Positions 9,579 to 17,861 of a stretch of DNA of 64,000 nt are shown here, piece by piece (the first letter of the stretch is position 1; each line of letters opens with the position of its first letter). Made by a program: the position numbers and the translations under genes. The DNA comes from Marinobacter persicus (GTDB lineage: Bacteria; Pseudomonadota; Gammaproteobacteria; Pseudomonadales; Oleiphilaceae): NCBI RefSeq assembly GCF_002934325.1, contig NZ_PTIV01000005.1:62001-126000 (forward strand), read 5' to 3'. The notes under the pieces are model-generated. The model was not told the origin of the DNA, did not search any database, and saw only the letters and a list, made by a program, of their open reading frames with translations.

Positions 9579-10206
9579 ATCACCGGCGGTAGTTAATCTG
9601 GCATTCACCGGCGCCTCGGGCGCCCAGTACGGCCTGCGGCTGTTGCAGTGCCTGGTGGCGAATCAATGCCGGGTAAACGTCATGGTCAGCAGGGCGGCCC
9701 AGGTGGTGATCGCCACGGAAACCGATTTCCGGTTGCCGGGTTCGCCGCCGTCCATGAAAGAGGCGTTTACCGAATACACCGGTGCGGCTGATGGTCAGAT
9801 CCAGGTTTTCGGTCGGGAAGAGTGGTTTTCACCGCCGGCCTCCGGCTCTGGAGAGAAAGCTCCGTTGGTGGTGTGCCCCTGTAGCACGGGTACTTTGTCA
9901 GCGCTTGCCACCGGCGCCAGTAACAACCTGATCGAACGGGCCGGGGATGTAGCGCTGAAAGAGCGCCGCCAGTTGATCCTGGTGTTGCGCGAATCGCCAT
10001 ACTCGGAAGTGCACCTGGAAAATATGCTCAAGCTCACCCGGATGGGTGCGGTGATTATGCCGGCCAGCCCGGGTTTCTACCACAAGCCGGAATCGGTCGA
10101 CGATTTGGTGGACTTCATGGTGGCAAGGATTCTGGACCATCTGGGTCTGGAGCAGACCATGGTGCCGCGTTGGGGGGAGTCTAAGGGCTCAACGGTGCAA
10201 GAGTAA
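9571..10206 (+). CDS. ubiX: Flavin prenyltransferase UbiX
   Basis: Makes prenylated FMN, the cofactor of the ubiquinone-pathway decarboxylase UbiD. The 211-residue flavoprotein shows [13 protein letters not shown] near the N-terminus, [16 protein letters not shown] in the middle and [16 protein letters not shown] in the C-terminal part, all family hallmarks. GTG 9571 overlaps the mpl stop by 8 nt and gives the normal length; extending upstream in frame only reads mpl sequence. Its TAA stop (10204-10206) lies inside the left arm of the hairpin repeat at 10201-10309, so that repeat forms the immediate 3' untranslated region. Confidence 0.95.
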   Translation: MAESPAVVNLAFTGASGAQYGLRLLQCLVANQCRVNVMVSRAAQVVIATETDFRLPGSPPSMKEAFTEYTGAADGQIQVFGREEWFSPPASGSGEKAPLVVCPCSTGTLSALATGASNNLIERAGDVALKERRQLILVLRESPYSEVHLENMLKLTRMGAVIMPASPGFYHKPESVDDLVDFMVARILDHLGLEQTMVPRWGESKGSTVQE

Positions 10207-10309
10207 GCGGGTAGGTCTTTCCAAAACACGCTGTAAATACGTCCCTGTAGCGCTCGTCCTCCGCCATCCATGGCTCCGCACGGTTTTGGAAAGACCTACC
10301 CGCTTACTC
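10201..10309 (+). repeat. Hairpin repeat, copy 1 (variable stem, conserved loop)
   Basis: Left arm 10201-10227 and right arm 10283-10309 are perfect 27-bp inverted repeats. The 55-nt loop contains the self-complementary element GCCATCCATGGC and the weaker TACGTCCCTGTA. Related elements are at 28712-28824, 43998-44111 and 44179-44290. The shared tip of the stem is TCCAAAA/TTTTGGA; the outer stem differs between copies. No open reading frame of interest lies inside. The function is unknown; it could act as a terminator or a protective 3' hairpin for ubiX. Confidence 0.85.
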
Positions 10310-10414
10310 CCAGAGTACGGGCGTAAACAAACAGACACAAAAATACAGCACAATAGCATCGCGCTGACGTGTGTAATCGTATGGGAGTTTTAATTAATCT
10401 GGGGAGTATCAAGG

Positions 10415-10438
10415 CCACTTCTTAGGGGGAAGAAGTGG
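10415..10438 (-). terminator. Trailer hairpin of tRNA-Leu
   Basis: A 9-bp inverted repeat (10415-10423 with 10430-10438, CCACTTCTT/AAGAAGTGG) lies just 3' of the leftward tRNA-Leu, and its stem includes the tRNA CCA. There is no T-run after it on that strand, so it may be a processing or weak termination structure rather than a classic terminator. Confidence 0.4.
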
Positions 10439-10522
10439 TGCCGAGGAGAGGACTTGAACCTCCACGGGGTTGCCCCCACTAGCACCTGAAGCTAGCGCGT
10501 CTACCAATTTCGCCACCTCGGC
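10436..10522 (-). tRNA. tRNA-Leu (anticodon CAG)
   Basis: An 87-nt cloverleaf on the minus strand with an encoded CCA end (10436-10438). The acceptor stem is GCCGAGG (complement of 10516-10522) paired with the complement of 10440-10446. The anticodon loop TTCAGGT gives CAG, reading CUG leucine codons. The long variable arm is the class II feature expected for leucine. It is a single gene between ubiX and rnr. Confidence 0.97.
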
Positions 10523-10562
10523 AGATGACTTGTTGAGGTGAGCCCCTCAACCGATGGCGCGT

Positions 10563-10591
10563 ACTTTAAGGATTCCTTCCGGGTCTGTCAA
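10563..10591 (-). promoter_or_regulatory. Sigma70 promoter for tRNA-Leu
   Basis: On the minus strand TTGACA (complement of 10586-10591) is followed after 17 nt by TAAAGT (complement of 10563-10568) and then ACGCGCC. A GC-rich stretch at this place is typical of stable-RNA promoters under stringent control. The tRNA begins about 40 nt downstream of the -10. Confidence 0.7.
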
Positions 10592-10728
10592 ACACTTTTT
10601 TCAAAAAAGTTTTCAGAAACTTGCATAGGTAAAAACACGCTCTGGTTAGGCAGGTAAGACATCCCGACGTTATACTGGGGTAAATATGAATTTTGCCGCA
10701 CTGTTGCGGCCAACCAAGAAGGATCCGA

Positions 10729-13227
10729 ATGGTTTCCCGGAAGAAAGAAAACAAAGACCCGAATGCTGAGCTCGAGGCTCGCAAATACGAAAACCCGGTA
10801 CAGAGCCGGGAGTATATTATCCAGCACCTGAAAGAGCGGGGGGCGCCAGCCACTCACGAGACGCTCTGCCAGGAGTTCGGGCAGACTGAGCCAGACAGTA
10901 TTGAAGCCATCCGCCGTCGATTGATTGCCATGTGCCGCGACGGGCAGTTGATTTGCAACCGTCGGGGTGCTTATCTGCCACTGGATGAGGCTGAACTGGT
11001 TACGGGCCGCATTGTCGGTCACAAAGATGGGTTCGGTTTCCTGATCCCGGATGACAAAGGCTCCGATCTTTTCCTGACCGCCCGACAGATGCGCCAGGTG
11101 TTTCACGGTGACCGTGTTGCCGCCCGGGTGGACCGGGTGGATGACCGTGGCCGTCGGGAGGGCGTGATTGTCGAAGTACTGGAGCACAAGACCGAGCAGA
11201 TCGTCGGGCGCTTCTTCAAGGAAAGCGGTATCGCCTTTGTGGTGCCGGAAAACGCCCGCATCAACCACGAGATCCTGATTCCCGATGAGCAGGCGGGTGG
11301 TGCCGTGCATGGCCAGTATGTGGTGGCCGATATCCTGCGCCAGCCAACCATTCGCACCCAGCCCACTGGCCAGATTGTCGAAATTCTGGGCGAGCACATG
11401 GCCCCGGGCATGGAAATCGACGTGGCCATCCGCTCCTACGACATTCCCCACAACTGGCCGACGGAAGTGGGCGAGCAGGCGGCTTCGATCCCTGAAGAAG
11501 TGGAAGAAAAGGACAAGCAGAACCGGGTGGATATCCGGAACATGCGTCTGGTCACCATTGATGGCGAAACTGCCCGGGATTTTGACGACGCCATCTATTG
11601 CGAGCCGCGCCCGCGCGGCGGTTACCGGCTGGTGGTGGCCATTGCCGATGTGTCCCATTACGTGCGTCCGGGCTCTCCCCTGGATGAAGAAGCGGTTCGC
11701 CGTGGTAACTCGGTTTACTTCCCGGACCACGTGGTGCCCATGCTGCCGGAGAAACTCTCCAACGGCCTGTGCTCCCTGAACCCGGGCGTGGATCGCCTGT
11801 GCATGGTGGCGGACATGACCATCAGCGCCGCCGGCAACCTCAGTGGCTACACCTTCTACCAGGCGGTGATGCGCAGCCACGCGCGACTGACTTACAACAA
11901 GGTCAGTGCCATGCTCGAGCACCCGGATACCGAGGAGGGTTACCGGTTGTGTGAGCATTACGCCGATCTGCTGCCGCATCTGCACAATCTTTACGATCTG
12001 TACAAGCAGTTCCGAAAGGCGCGCACCGAGCGCGGTGCCATTGATTTCGAAACCACCGAAACCCAAATAGTCTTCGATGCCAACCGCAAGATTGAAGAAA
12101 TCGTGCCGGTGCATCGCAACGATGCCCACAAGATTGTGGAAGAGTGCATGTTGTGCGCCAACGTGGCCACGGCCCGGTTCCTGAAAAAGCACGAAGTGCC
12201 GGCGCTGTACCGTGTGCATGAAGGGCCGGGTGAGGAAAAGCTTCAGAACCTGCGTCTGTTCCTGGGTGAACTGGGTCTGCAGCTGGGCGGCGGAGACAAG
12301 CCGACTTCCGCCGATTACCAGCAATTGCTGGCCGAAGTGGCGGACCGGCCGGATGCCAATGTCATCCAGATGGTCATGCTGCGCTCGCTCAGTCAGGCGG
12401 TGTACAGTCCGGAGCAGAGTGGTCACTTTGGCCTGGGCTTCGCCAGCTATACCCACTTCACCTCACCGATTCGGCGCTACCCGGATTTGATTGTGCATCG
12501 CGCCATTAAATCCCGGATCCACAAGCCGGAAGTAAAGAAGGATGTGGTGACTCCGAAAGTGACCGATCCGGAGCTGGCGAAATATCCCTATGAGTATGCG
12601 GACATGGAGCGGCTCGGTGAGCAGTGCTCGATGACCGAGCGCCGCGCCGACGACGCCACCCGCGATGTGGAGGCCTGGCTCAAGTGTGAGTTTTTGCGGG
12701 ATCACGTGGGCGACGAATTCGATGGGGTGATCGCGGCCGTGGTGCCCTTTGGGATTTTTGTGTCCCTGTCCGATATCTATATTGAAGGTCTGGTGCATGT
12801 GTCGTCCCTGAGTGGCGATTATTTCCACCATGACCCCATCAAGCATCGGTTGATTGGTGAACGAACCGCCGTGAGTTTCCGTCTGGGGGATGAGGTTCGT
12901 GTGCAGGTTGCCCGTGTCGGCATGGAAGATCGCAAGATCGACCTGGAGCTGGTCAGCGAGCCGAAACACAGAGAAGGCGATCGGGAAGCGCTGGATATTG
13001 CCCGGCGTGATGTCAGTGACAAAGGCTCACGTGGCAAAAAAGGCAGTCGTGGCGGCAAGAAGAAAGCCGGCGGCTCCCCTGGCGGCCGCTCCGGGGCGAA
13101 GCCCGGTGGTCAGCCCAATGCCAAAGTGCCACCGTCCAGCGCCCGGGAAAAACTGGTGGCCGAAGCCGCTAAACAAGCCCGGAAACCCGCCAGGCGCGGT
13201 GGCCGTAAAGGCAAATCCGGGAAATAA
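10729..13227 (+). CDS. rnr: Ribonuclease R
   Basis: A processive 3'-5' exoribonuclease that degrades structured RNA and takes part in RNA quality control. The 832-residue protein has an N-terminal winged-helix region (ETLCQEFGQTEPDSIEAIRRRL), cold-shock domains, the RNB catalytic domain (TIDGETARDFDDAIYC with metal-binding aspartates; TSPIRRYPDLIVHR), an S1 domain near residue 660 (GDEFDGVIAAVVPFGIFV) and a lysine/arginine/glycine-rich tail of about 70 residues. ATG 10729 has AAGGA upstream; the in-frame codon at 10693 does not. rlmB follows closely, as in E. coli. Confidence 0.96.
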   Translation: MVSRKKENKDPNAELEARKYENPVQSREYIIQHLKERGAPATHETLCQEFGQTEPDSIEAIRRRLIAMCRDGQLICNRRGAYLPLDEAELVTGRIVGHKDGFGFLIPDDKGSDLFLTARQMRQVFHGDRVAARVDRVDDRGRREGVIVEVLEHKTEQIVGRFFKESGIAFVVPENARINHEILIPDEQAGGAVHGQYVVADILRQPTIRTQPTGQIVEILGEHMAPGMEIDVAIRSYDIPHNWPTEVGEQAASIPEEVEEKDKQNRVDIRNMRLVTIDGETARDFDDAIYCEPRPRGGYRLVVAIADVSHYVRPGSPLDEEAVRRGNSVYFPDHVVPMLPEKLSNGLCSLNPGVDRLCMVADMTISAAGNLSGYTFYQAVMRSHARLTYNKVSAMLEHPDTEEGYRLCEHYADLLPHLHNLYDLYKQFRKARTERGAIDFETTETQIVFDANRKIEEIVPVHRNDAHKIVEECMLCANVATARFLKKHEVPALYRVHEGPGEEKLQNLRLFLGELGLQLGGGDKPTSADYQQLLAEVADRPDANVIQMVMLRSLSQAVYSPEQSGHFGLGFASYTHFTSPIRRYPDLIVHRAIKSRIHKPEVKKDVVTPKVTDPELAKYPYEYADMERLGEQCSMTERRADDATRDVEAWLKCEFLRDHVGDEFDGVIAAVVPFGIFVSLSDIYIEGLVHVSSLSGDYFHHDPIKHRLIGERTAVSFRLGDEVRVQVARVGMEDRKIDLELVSEPKHREGDREALDIARRDVSDKGSRGKKGSRGGKKKAGGSPGGRSGAKPGGQPNAKVPPSSAREKLVAEAAKQARKPARRGGRKGKSGK

Positions 13228-13263
13228 CGCAAGATTCAGCAACGCCAGATGCAGGAAAGTTCA

Positions 13264-14001
13264 GTGTCTCAGGAATACATTTTTGGCTGGCACGCCGTGG
13301 ATGCCGTGCTCAAGCGCGAGCCGGAGCGGCTTCAGCGGGTGTGGATTCAGACCGGCCGCCAGGACAAGCGGGTCAAGACGGTCACCGGTGCCCTCGATGG
13401 TCTAGGTGTGCAGTGGCAGATTGTCCATCGTAAAGAACTGGACGAGCGGGTCTCCGGTGTTCATCAGGGTATTGTCGCGGCGGTGTCCGCCAGCAAGGAG
13501 TGGACTGAAGACGATCTGCTGGCTCAGTTGGCAAACAGTGACAAGCCGCCGTTCCTGCTGGTGCTGGACGGGGTGACCGATCCTCATAATCTGGGCGCCT
13601 GCATGCGCACCGCGGATGCCGCCGGCGTGCAGGCGGTGATTGTGCCCAAGGACAAATCCGCGAGTCTCACGCCGGTGGCCCGCAAAGTGGCCTGTGGCGC
13701 AGCGGAAACGGTGCCGTTTGTGCGGGTGACCAATCTGGCTCGCTTTCTGCGCGAAATCAAGGATCAGGGTGTCTGGTTGATTGGCACCGCCGGTGAGGCG
13801 GACGCTACCCTGTACCAGGCGGATTTCAAAGGCTCCGTGGCGCTGGTGATGGGTGCCGAGGGAAAGGGCATGCGCCGTTTGACCCGGGAGCACTGCGATC
13901 AGTTGATCAACATTCCCATGGCCGGGCACGTGGATAGCCTTAACGTGTCCGTAGCCACGGGTGTCTGCCTTTACGAAGCGGTGCGTCAGCGCCAGGGCTG
14001 A
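13264..14001 (+). CDS. rlmB: 23S rRNA (guanosine-2'-O-)-methyltransferase RlmB
   Basis: Methylates the ribose of G2251 in 23S rRNA. This 245-residue SPOUT-class enzyme has an N-terminal rRNA-binding domain ([13 protein letters not shown]) and the knotted SAM-binding motifs [29 protein letters not shown] and [19 protein letters not shown] 13264 is preferred because AGGAAA lies 6-8 nt upstream and the protein then begins as homologues do; ATG 13249 is an alternative that would cover this site. It lies downstream of rnr, and its transcript can end at 14055-14085. Confidence 0.92.
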   Translation: MSQEYIFGWHAVDAVLKREPERLQRVWIQTGRQDKRVKTVTGALDGLGVQWQIVHRKELDERVSGVHQGIVAAVSASKEWTEDDLLAQLANSDKPPFLLVLDGVTDPHNLGACMRTADAAGVQAVIVPKDKSASLTPVARKVACGAAETVPFVRVTNLARFLREIKDQGVWLIGTAGEADATLYQADFKGSVALVMGAEGKGMRRLTREHCDQLINIPMAGHVDSLNVSVATGVCLYEAVRQRQG

Positions 14002-14022
14002 GGGCTGAGGGCTGATTAAGCC

Positions 14023-14051
14023 TTGCACAACCAGGCCTGGGCGCCTAGAAT
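14023..14051 (+). promoter_or_regulatory. Sigma70 promoter for the rpsF operon
   Basis: TTGCAC (14023-14028), a 17-nt spacer and TAGAAT (14046-14051) make a near-consensus promoter. Transcription would start at about 14058, giving a leader of roughly 190 nt before rpsF. The predicted start falls inside the rlmB terminator hairpin. Confidence 0.65.
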
Positions 14052-14054
14052 ATG

Positions 14055-14085
14055 CCACCCCTATTTTTAGGGGTGGTTTTGTTTT
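14055..14085 (+). terminator. Rho-independent terminator after rlmB
   Basis: A 9-bp stem (14055-14063 with 14068-14076, CCACCCCTA/TAGGGGTGG) with a TTTT loop is followed by TTTTGTTTT. It begins only 4 nt after the -10 of the rpsF promoter. Confidence 0.8.
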
Positions 14086-14187
14086 GCCTGACTTACGGCA
14101 AACCGAATCCCGCTTTTGATCAAGCCTTTGTAATAAAGCCTTATCGTAAAAGCAGAAATAAAACGGACAGCCTGGCTGTCTACTCCT

Positions 14188-14228
14188 TGCCTTCATGCTC
14201 TGGCAGCGCTGCCGGGGAAGAAGGCTGT
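14188..14228 (+). promoter_or_regulatory. Possible S6:S18 autoregulatory leader structure
   Basis: The rpsF leader can fold with GCCTTC pairing to GAAGGC around a second helix built on GGCAGC/GCTGCC, followed by an unpaired CCG. In several bacteria the S6:S18 complex binds a leader structure with a CCG bulge to repress its own operon. This placement is an inference from pairing only and needs a covariance-model search. Confidence 0.3.
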
Positions 14229-14248
14229 ATAAACCGTAGGGAGAACTC

Positions 14249-14656
14249 ATGCGTCACTACGAAATCGTATTTATGGTACATCCGGATCAGAGCGAGCAAG
14301 TGCCCGCGATGATCGAGCGTTATACCGGCGTCATCACTGAAGATGGCGGCAAGGTACATCGCCTGGAAGATTGGGGCCGTCGTCACCTGGCTTACCCGAT
14401 CAACAAGATTCACAAGGCTCATTACGTGCTGATGAACGTTGAATGTTCCAAGCCGGCTATGGATGAGCTGACTCATAACTTCCGGTTCAACGATGCCATC
14501 ATCCGCGAGATGATCCTGCGTCAGGACGAGGCTGTTACCGAGCCTTCCCCGATGAAAGCCGCGGAATCCCGCGAAGATCGTCGCGAAGAGCGTCCTCGTC
14601 GTTCTGCCGAGTCCGATTCTGGCCAGAAAGCCAAGAGTCAGGGCGAAGAAGAGTAA
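14249..14656 (+). CDS. rpsF: 30S ribosomal protein S6
   Basis: Small-subunit protein that binds 16S rRNA as a heterodimer with S18. Residues 1-100 form the S6 fold ([31 protein letters not shown]). An acidic/basic low-complexity tail of about 35 residues ends in GEEE. The C-terminus is where RimK adds glutamates in other bacteria, and a rimK gene is present at 48045-48953. GGGAG precedes ATG 14249. First gene of the rpsF-rpsR-(membrane protein)-rplI operon. Confidence 0.97.
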   Translation: MRHYEIVFMVHPDQSEQVPAMIERYTGVITEDGGKVHRLEDWGRRHLAYPINKIHKAHYVLMNVECSKPAMDELTHNFRFNDAIIREMILRQDEAVTEPSPMKAAESREDRREERPRRSAESDSGQKAKSQGEEE

Positions 14657-14681
14657 TTAACCGGAGTTAAGGAGTTATCTA

Positions 14682-14912
14682 ATGGCTCGTTTTTTCAGAC
14701 GTCGTAAGTTCTGCCGCTTCACGGCAGAAGGTGTCAAGCAGATCGATTACAAGGATCTGGACACCCTGAAAGGCTACATCACTGAAACCGGCAAAATCGT
14801 GCCCAGCCGCATTACCGGCACCAAAGCACGTTATCAGCGTCAGCTGGCTACCGCTGTCAAGCGTGCCCGCTACCTGGCACTGCTGCCGTATACGGACAGC
14901 CACGACCACTAA
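14682..14912 (+). CDS. rpsR: 30S ribosomal protein S18
   Basis: A 76-residue basic protein of the small subunit platform, partner of S6. The sequence [13 protein letters not shown] and [11 protein letters not shown] near the end are characteristic. GGAG precedes the ATG, and the gene lies 25 nt after rpsF in the same operon. Confidence 0.97.
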   Translation: MARFFRRRKFCRFTAEGVKQIDYKDLDTLKGYITETGKIVPSRITGTKARYQRQLATAVKRARYLALLPYTDSHDH

Positions 14913-14933
14913 GCACAGACAGGACTCGGGACC

Positions 14934-15800
14934 ATGCGTGCACTGGCACAGTATGTAATGCGCGGTCCCCTTCAGGCCGGCGGGGTTGCAGCAGTCACCA
15001 CTGCGGTACCTCTGTTGTTCTGGATTGGCGCGGCAGTTGTCGGCCTGGTTGTTCTTCGACTGGGCCTGCGTCAGGGGTTGAATATCGGCCTCTGGGCACT
15101 GCTTCCGGCATTGGGTTGGGCTCTTTATGGCCAGGACCCGACGGCCCTGGTGGTGGTGTTGCAGACAATGTTGATGGCGCTGATCCTCAGGACCTCAGGG
15201 ACTTGGGAAAAAGCGCTGTTATCCGGCGCTTTCCTGGCAATACTGACCGGGCTGATGCTGCCTCTGATGTACCCGGCATTACTGAGCGATCTGGTTCAGT
15301 CGGGTATTGAGTTTTACAAGCAATACAACGCCGAGATTGCCCAGGAACTGGGCAGTGACCTGGAGCTGATTATCCGGGACACCATGACCGCCAGTATGGC
15401 GGGCACCTACTTCGCCACCGCAGTTGGTATGACCATGTTGGCGAGAGGGTGGCAGGCAGCCCTGTACAACCCGGGCGGATTCCGCAAGGAGTTTCACAGT
15501 CTGCGGTTGTCACCGGTCATCGCCGTGCTGTGCGCAGTCACAATGATGATCGGGCCGGTGTTGGGCCTCAACTCATTGTTGTTGGCCTGGGCCGCGGGAA
15601 CGCCCCTGTTCCTGGCTGGCCTGGCGCTGGTTCACGGTGTGGTTGCTCGTAAGCAGTGGAGCGTGCAGTGGCTGGTCATGTTTTACATTGCCCTGTTGCT
15701 GTTGGGTCCGAGTCTGATGATGCTGTTGTTGGTTCTGGCTTTTGTGGATAGCTGGCTGGACATCCGCAGGCGTATCAAGCCTGACGGATCGGCTGAATAA
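14934..15800 (+). CDS. Multipass membrane protein in the S18-L9 interval (DUF2232-like)
   Basis: A 288-residue protein with about eight hydrophobic segments and only short soluble loops, so an inner-membrane protein. It resembles the YybS/DUF2232 group that is found next to rplI in several bacteria; the assignment rests on position and topology more than on a motif. A polar stretch near residues 125-145 ([20 protein letters not shown]) probably forms an extended loop. It is 21 nt after rpsR and 20 nt before rplI, so co-transcription with ribosomal proteins is likely. No function is established. Confidence 0.72.
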   Translation: MRALAQYVMRGPLQAGGVAAVTTAVPLLFWIGAAVVGLVVLRLGLRQGLNIGLWALLPALGWALYGQDPTALVVVLQTMLMALILRTSGTWEKALLSGAFLAILTGLMLPLMYPALLSDLVQSGIEFYKQYNAEIAQELGSDLELIIRDTMTASMAGTYFATAVGMTMLARGWQAALYNPGGFRKEFHSLRLSPVIAVLCAVTMMIGPVLGLNSLLLAWAAGTPLFLAGLALVHGVVARKQWSVQWLVMFYIALLLLGPSLMMLLLVLAFVDSWLDIRRRIKPDGSAE

Positions 15801-15820
15801 AGCACGAAGAGGTTAACGAG

Positions 15821-16267
15821 ATGGAAGTTATTCTGCTCGAGAAAGTAGCAAACCTTGGCTCACTGGGTGACAAGGTAAAGGTAAAGGCCGGTTACGGTCG
15901 TAATTTCCTGCTGCCGTACGGTAAGGCTGTGCCTGCCACGGAAGCGAACATCAAGGCGTTCGAAGAGCGTCGTGCCGAGCTGGAAAAAGCCGCTGCCGAG
16001 AAGCTGGCCGCTGCCCAGGCTCGCGCCGAAGCTCTGGAAGGCACTTCTGTAACCATCACCTCCAAGGCTGGTGAAGAAGGCAAGCTGTTCGGTTCCATTG
16101 GCGTGCGCGACATCGCAGACGCGATCACCGCCGCTGGCACCGAAGTTGAGAAGAGCGAAGTTCGTCTGCCGGAAGGCCCGATCCGGGTGACTGGCGAGTA
16201 CGACATCGAGCTGCAGCTGCACACCGACGTGGAAGTAACCATCAAGCTGGCGGTTGTTGCCGGCTAA
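15821..16267 (+). CDS. rplI: 50S ribosomal protein L9
   Basis: A 148-residue large-subunit protein that binds 23S rRNA near the L1 stalk. The N-terminal domain has [17 protein letters not shown] and [13 protein letters not shown]; a long alanine/glutamate-rich helix (about residues 48-75) links to the C-terminal domain ([15 protein letters not shown]). AAGAGG precedes ATG 15821. The operon probably ends at the hairpin 16331-16363. Confidence 0.97.
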   Translation: MEVILLEKVANLGSLGDKVKVKAGYGRNFLLPYGKAVPATEANIKAFEERRAELEKAAAEKLAAAQARAEALEGTSVTITSKAGEEGKLFGSIGVRDIADAITAAGTEVEKSEVRLPEGPIRVTGEYDIELQLHTDVEVTIKLAVVAG

Positions 16268-16330
16268 CCGGTTGCTCCGCCTGATGGTGCTTGCATAGCC
16301 TGCTGAAACGTCCTGTTTTGGCAGGTATAA

Positions 16331-16370
16331 ACGGGCCCGAACCGGAGACGGTTTCGGGCCCGTTGCTTTC
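16331..16370 (+). terminator. Terminator-like hairpin after rplI
   Basis: A 14-bp GC-rich stem with one bulged base (16331-16344 with 16349-16363) and a GAGA loop is followed by the weak T-rich TGCTTTCT. It separates rplI from dnaB and may only attenuate. Confidence 0.65.
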
Positions 16371-16454
16371 TGGTATTCTTGTACCTTTCAATTTCATTCC
16401 GTGCCTTCCCGGCGATACCCTTGCCAGGCTGGCAGCACCTGAAGAAGTGTGTCC

Positions 16455-17861
16455 ATGGCCAATCCAACCCTGAAAGCCGACGCTGTCGATCTCGAGACCA
16501 GCCGCATCAAAGTGCCTCCCCATTCGGTTGAAGCCGAACAGGCGGTGCTGGGCGGCCTGATGCTGGACAACCGCCGTTTTGACGAAGTGGCGGAAATGAT
16601 CTCTGCCTCGGATTTCTATCGACAGGATCACCGGCTGATTTTCGGGGCCGTGGAGCGGCTGGCCAGCGAGAGTGAGCCGCTGGATGTGGTCACCCTGACC
16701 GAATTCCTGGAACGGGCCGGGGATATTGAAGACGCCGGCGGGCTTGAGTACCTGGCCCAGCTGGCGGAAAAAACCCCGGGCGCGTCCAACATCAAGGCTT
16801 ATGCCGAGATCGTCAAGGAGCGCTCAATCCTTCGCCAGTTGTTGGAAGTGTCTGGCAAGATTTCCGATTCCGCGTTCAACCCCCTGGGTCGCAAGAGCAG
16901 CGAGATCCTGGATGAGGCCGAGCGCAGTGTGTTCCAGATTGCCGAATCCCGTACCAAGGAGGGCTCCGGGCCAAAGGCGATCAATCCCATTCTGGCCAAT
17001 GCCCTGACTCGCATTGAAGAGCTGTTCGAATCCGGCGACAAGACCACCGGCCTGACCACCGGCTTCAAGGACCTGGACGAGCAGACCTCGGGCATGCAGC
17101 CGGCGGACCTGATCATTGTGGCGGGCCGCCCCTCCATGGGTAAGACCACCTTCGCCATGAACATTGTGGAGAACGCGCTCATCACCACCGGCACGCCGAT
17201 CCTGGTGTTCAGTATGGAAATGCCCGCCGATGCCCTGGCCATGCGTATGCTCTCCTCGCTGGGGCGCATCGACCAGACCAAGGTCCGTAGTGGTAACCTG
17301 GAAGAAGACGACTGGCCGCGCCTGACCTCGGCCGTGAGCCTTTTGAAGGACAAGCCTCTGTATATCGACGACACCCCCGGCCTGAGCCCCACCGAGATGC
17401 GATCCCGTGCGCGCCGTATTGCCCGGGAGAACGACGGCAAGCTGGGCCTGATCATGGTCGATTACCTGCAGCTAATGCGTGTGCCGGGTAACACCGAGGG
17501 CCGGACGGCCGAGATCTCCGAAATTTCCCGGTCCCTGAAAGGTCTGGCCAAGGAACTGGCCTGCCCGGTGGTGGCCCTGTCGCAGCTGAACCGGAGCCTG
17601 GAGCAACGGCCCAACAAGCGCCCGGTGAACTCGGACCTGCGGGAATCGGGTGCCATCGAGCAGGACGCGGACGTGATCATGTTCGTCTACCGGGACGAGG
17701 TCTATAACGAAGACACTCCGGACAAGGGCATTGCCGAGATTATCATTGGTAAGCAGCGGAACGGCCCTATCGGCACCACCCGTCTGGCCTTCATTGGCAA
17801 GTTCACCAAGTTTGAAGACCTGGCTCATGGTGACTATGGCGATTACGGTGGGGATTACTGA
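16455..17861 (+). CDS. dnaB: Replicative DNA helicase DnaB
   Basis: Hexameric 5'-3' helicase at the replication fork. The N-terminal primase-interacting domain starts with VPPHSVEAEQAVLGG. The RecA-like ATPase domain has Walker A GRPSMGKTTFA, Walker B LIMVDYLQLM and the arginine-finger region SDLRESGAIEQDADV. The length of 468 residues is normal and no intein is seen. ATG 16455 has GAAGAAG upstream; an in-frame GTG at 16449 is less likely. The TGA overlaps the alr ATG by one base, an arrangement shared with E. coli and Pseudomonas. Confidence 0.97.
   Translation: MANPTLKADAVDLETSRIKVPPHSVEAEQAVLGGLMLDNRRFDEVAEMISASDFYRQDHRLIFGAVERLASESEPLDVVTLTEFLERAGDIEDAGGLEYLAQLAEKTPGASNIKAYAEIVKERSILRQLLEVSGKISDSAFNPLGRKSSEILDEAERSVFQIAESRTKEGSGPKAINPILANALTRIEELFESGDKTTGLTTGFKDLDEQTSGMQPADLIIVAGRPSMGKTTFAMNIVENALITTGTPILVFSMEMPADALAMRMLSSLGRIDQTKVRSGNLEEDDWPRLTSAVSLLKDKPLYIDDTPGLSPTEMRSRARRIARENDGKLGLIMVDYLQLMRVPGNTEGRTAEISEISRSLKGLAKELACPVVALSQLNRSLEQRPNKRPVNSDLRESGAIEQDADVIMFVYRDEVYNEDTPDKGIAEIIIGKQRNGPIGTTRLAFIGKFTKFEDLAHGDYGDYGGDY

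Noticed and set aside
10588-12456. A 622-codon minus-strand frame opposite rnr
   Set aside because: It lies wholly antisense to RNase R, has no ribosome binding site and its composition mirrors the sense codons; a GC-rich shadow frame.
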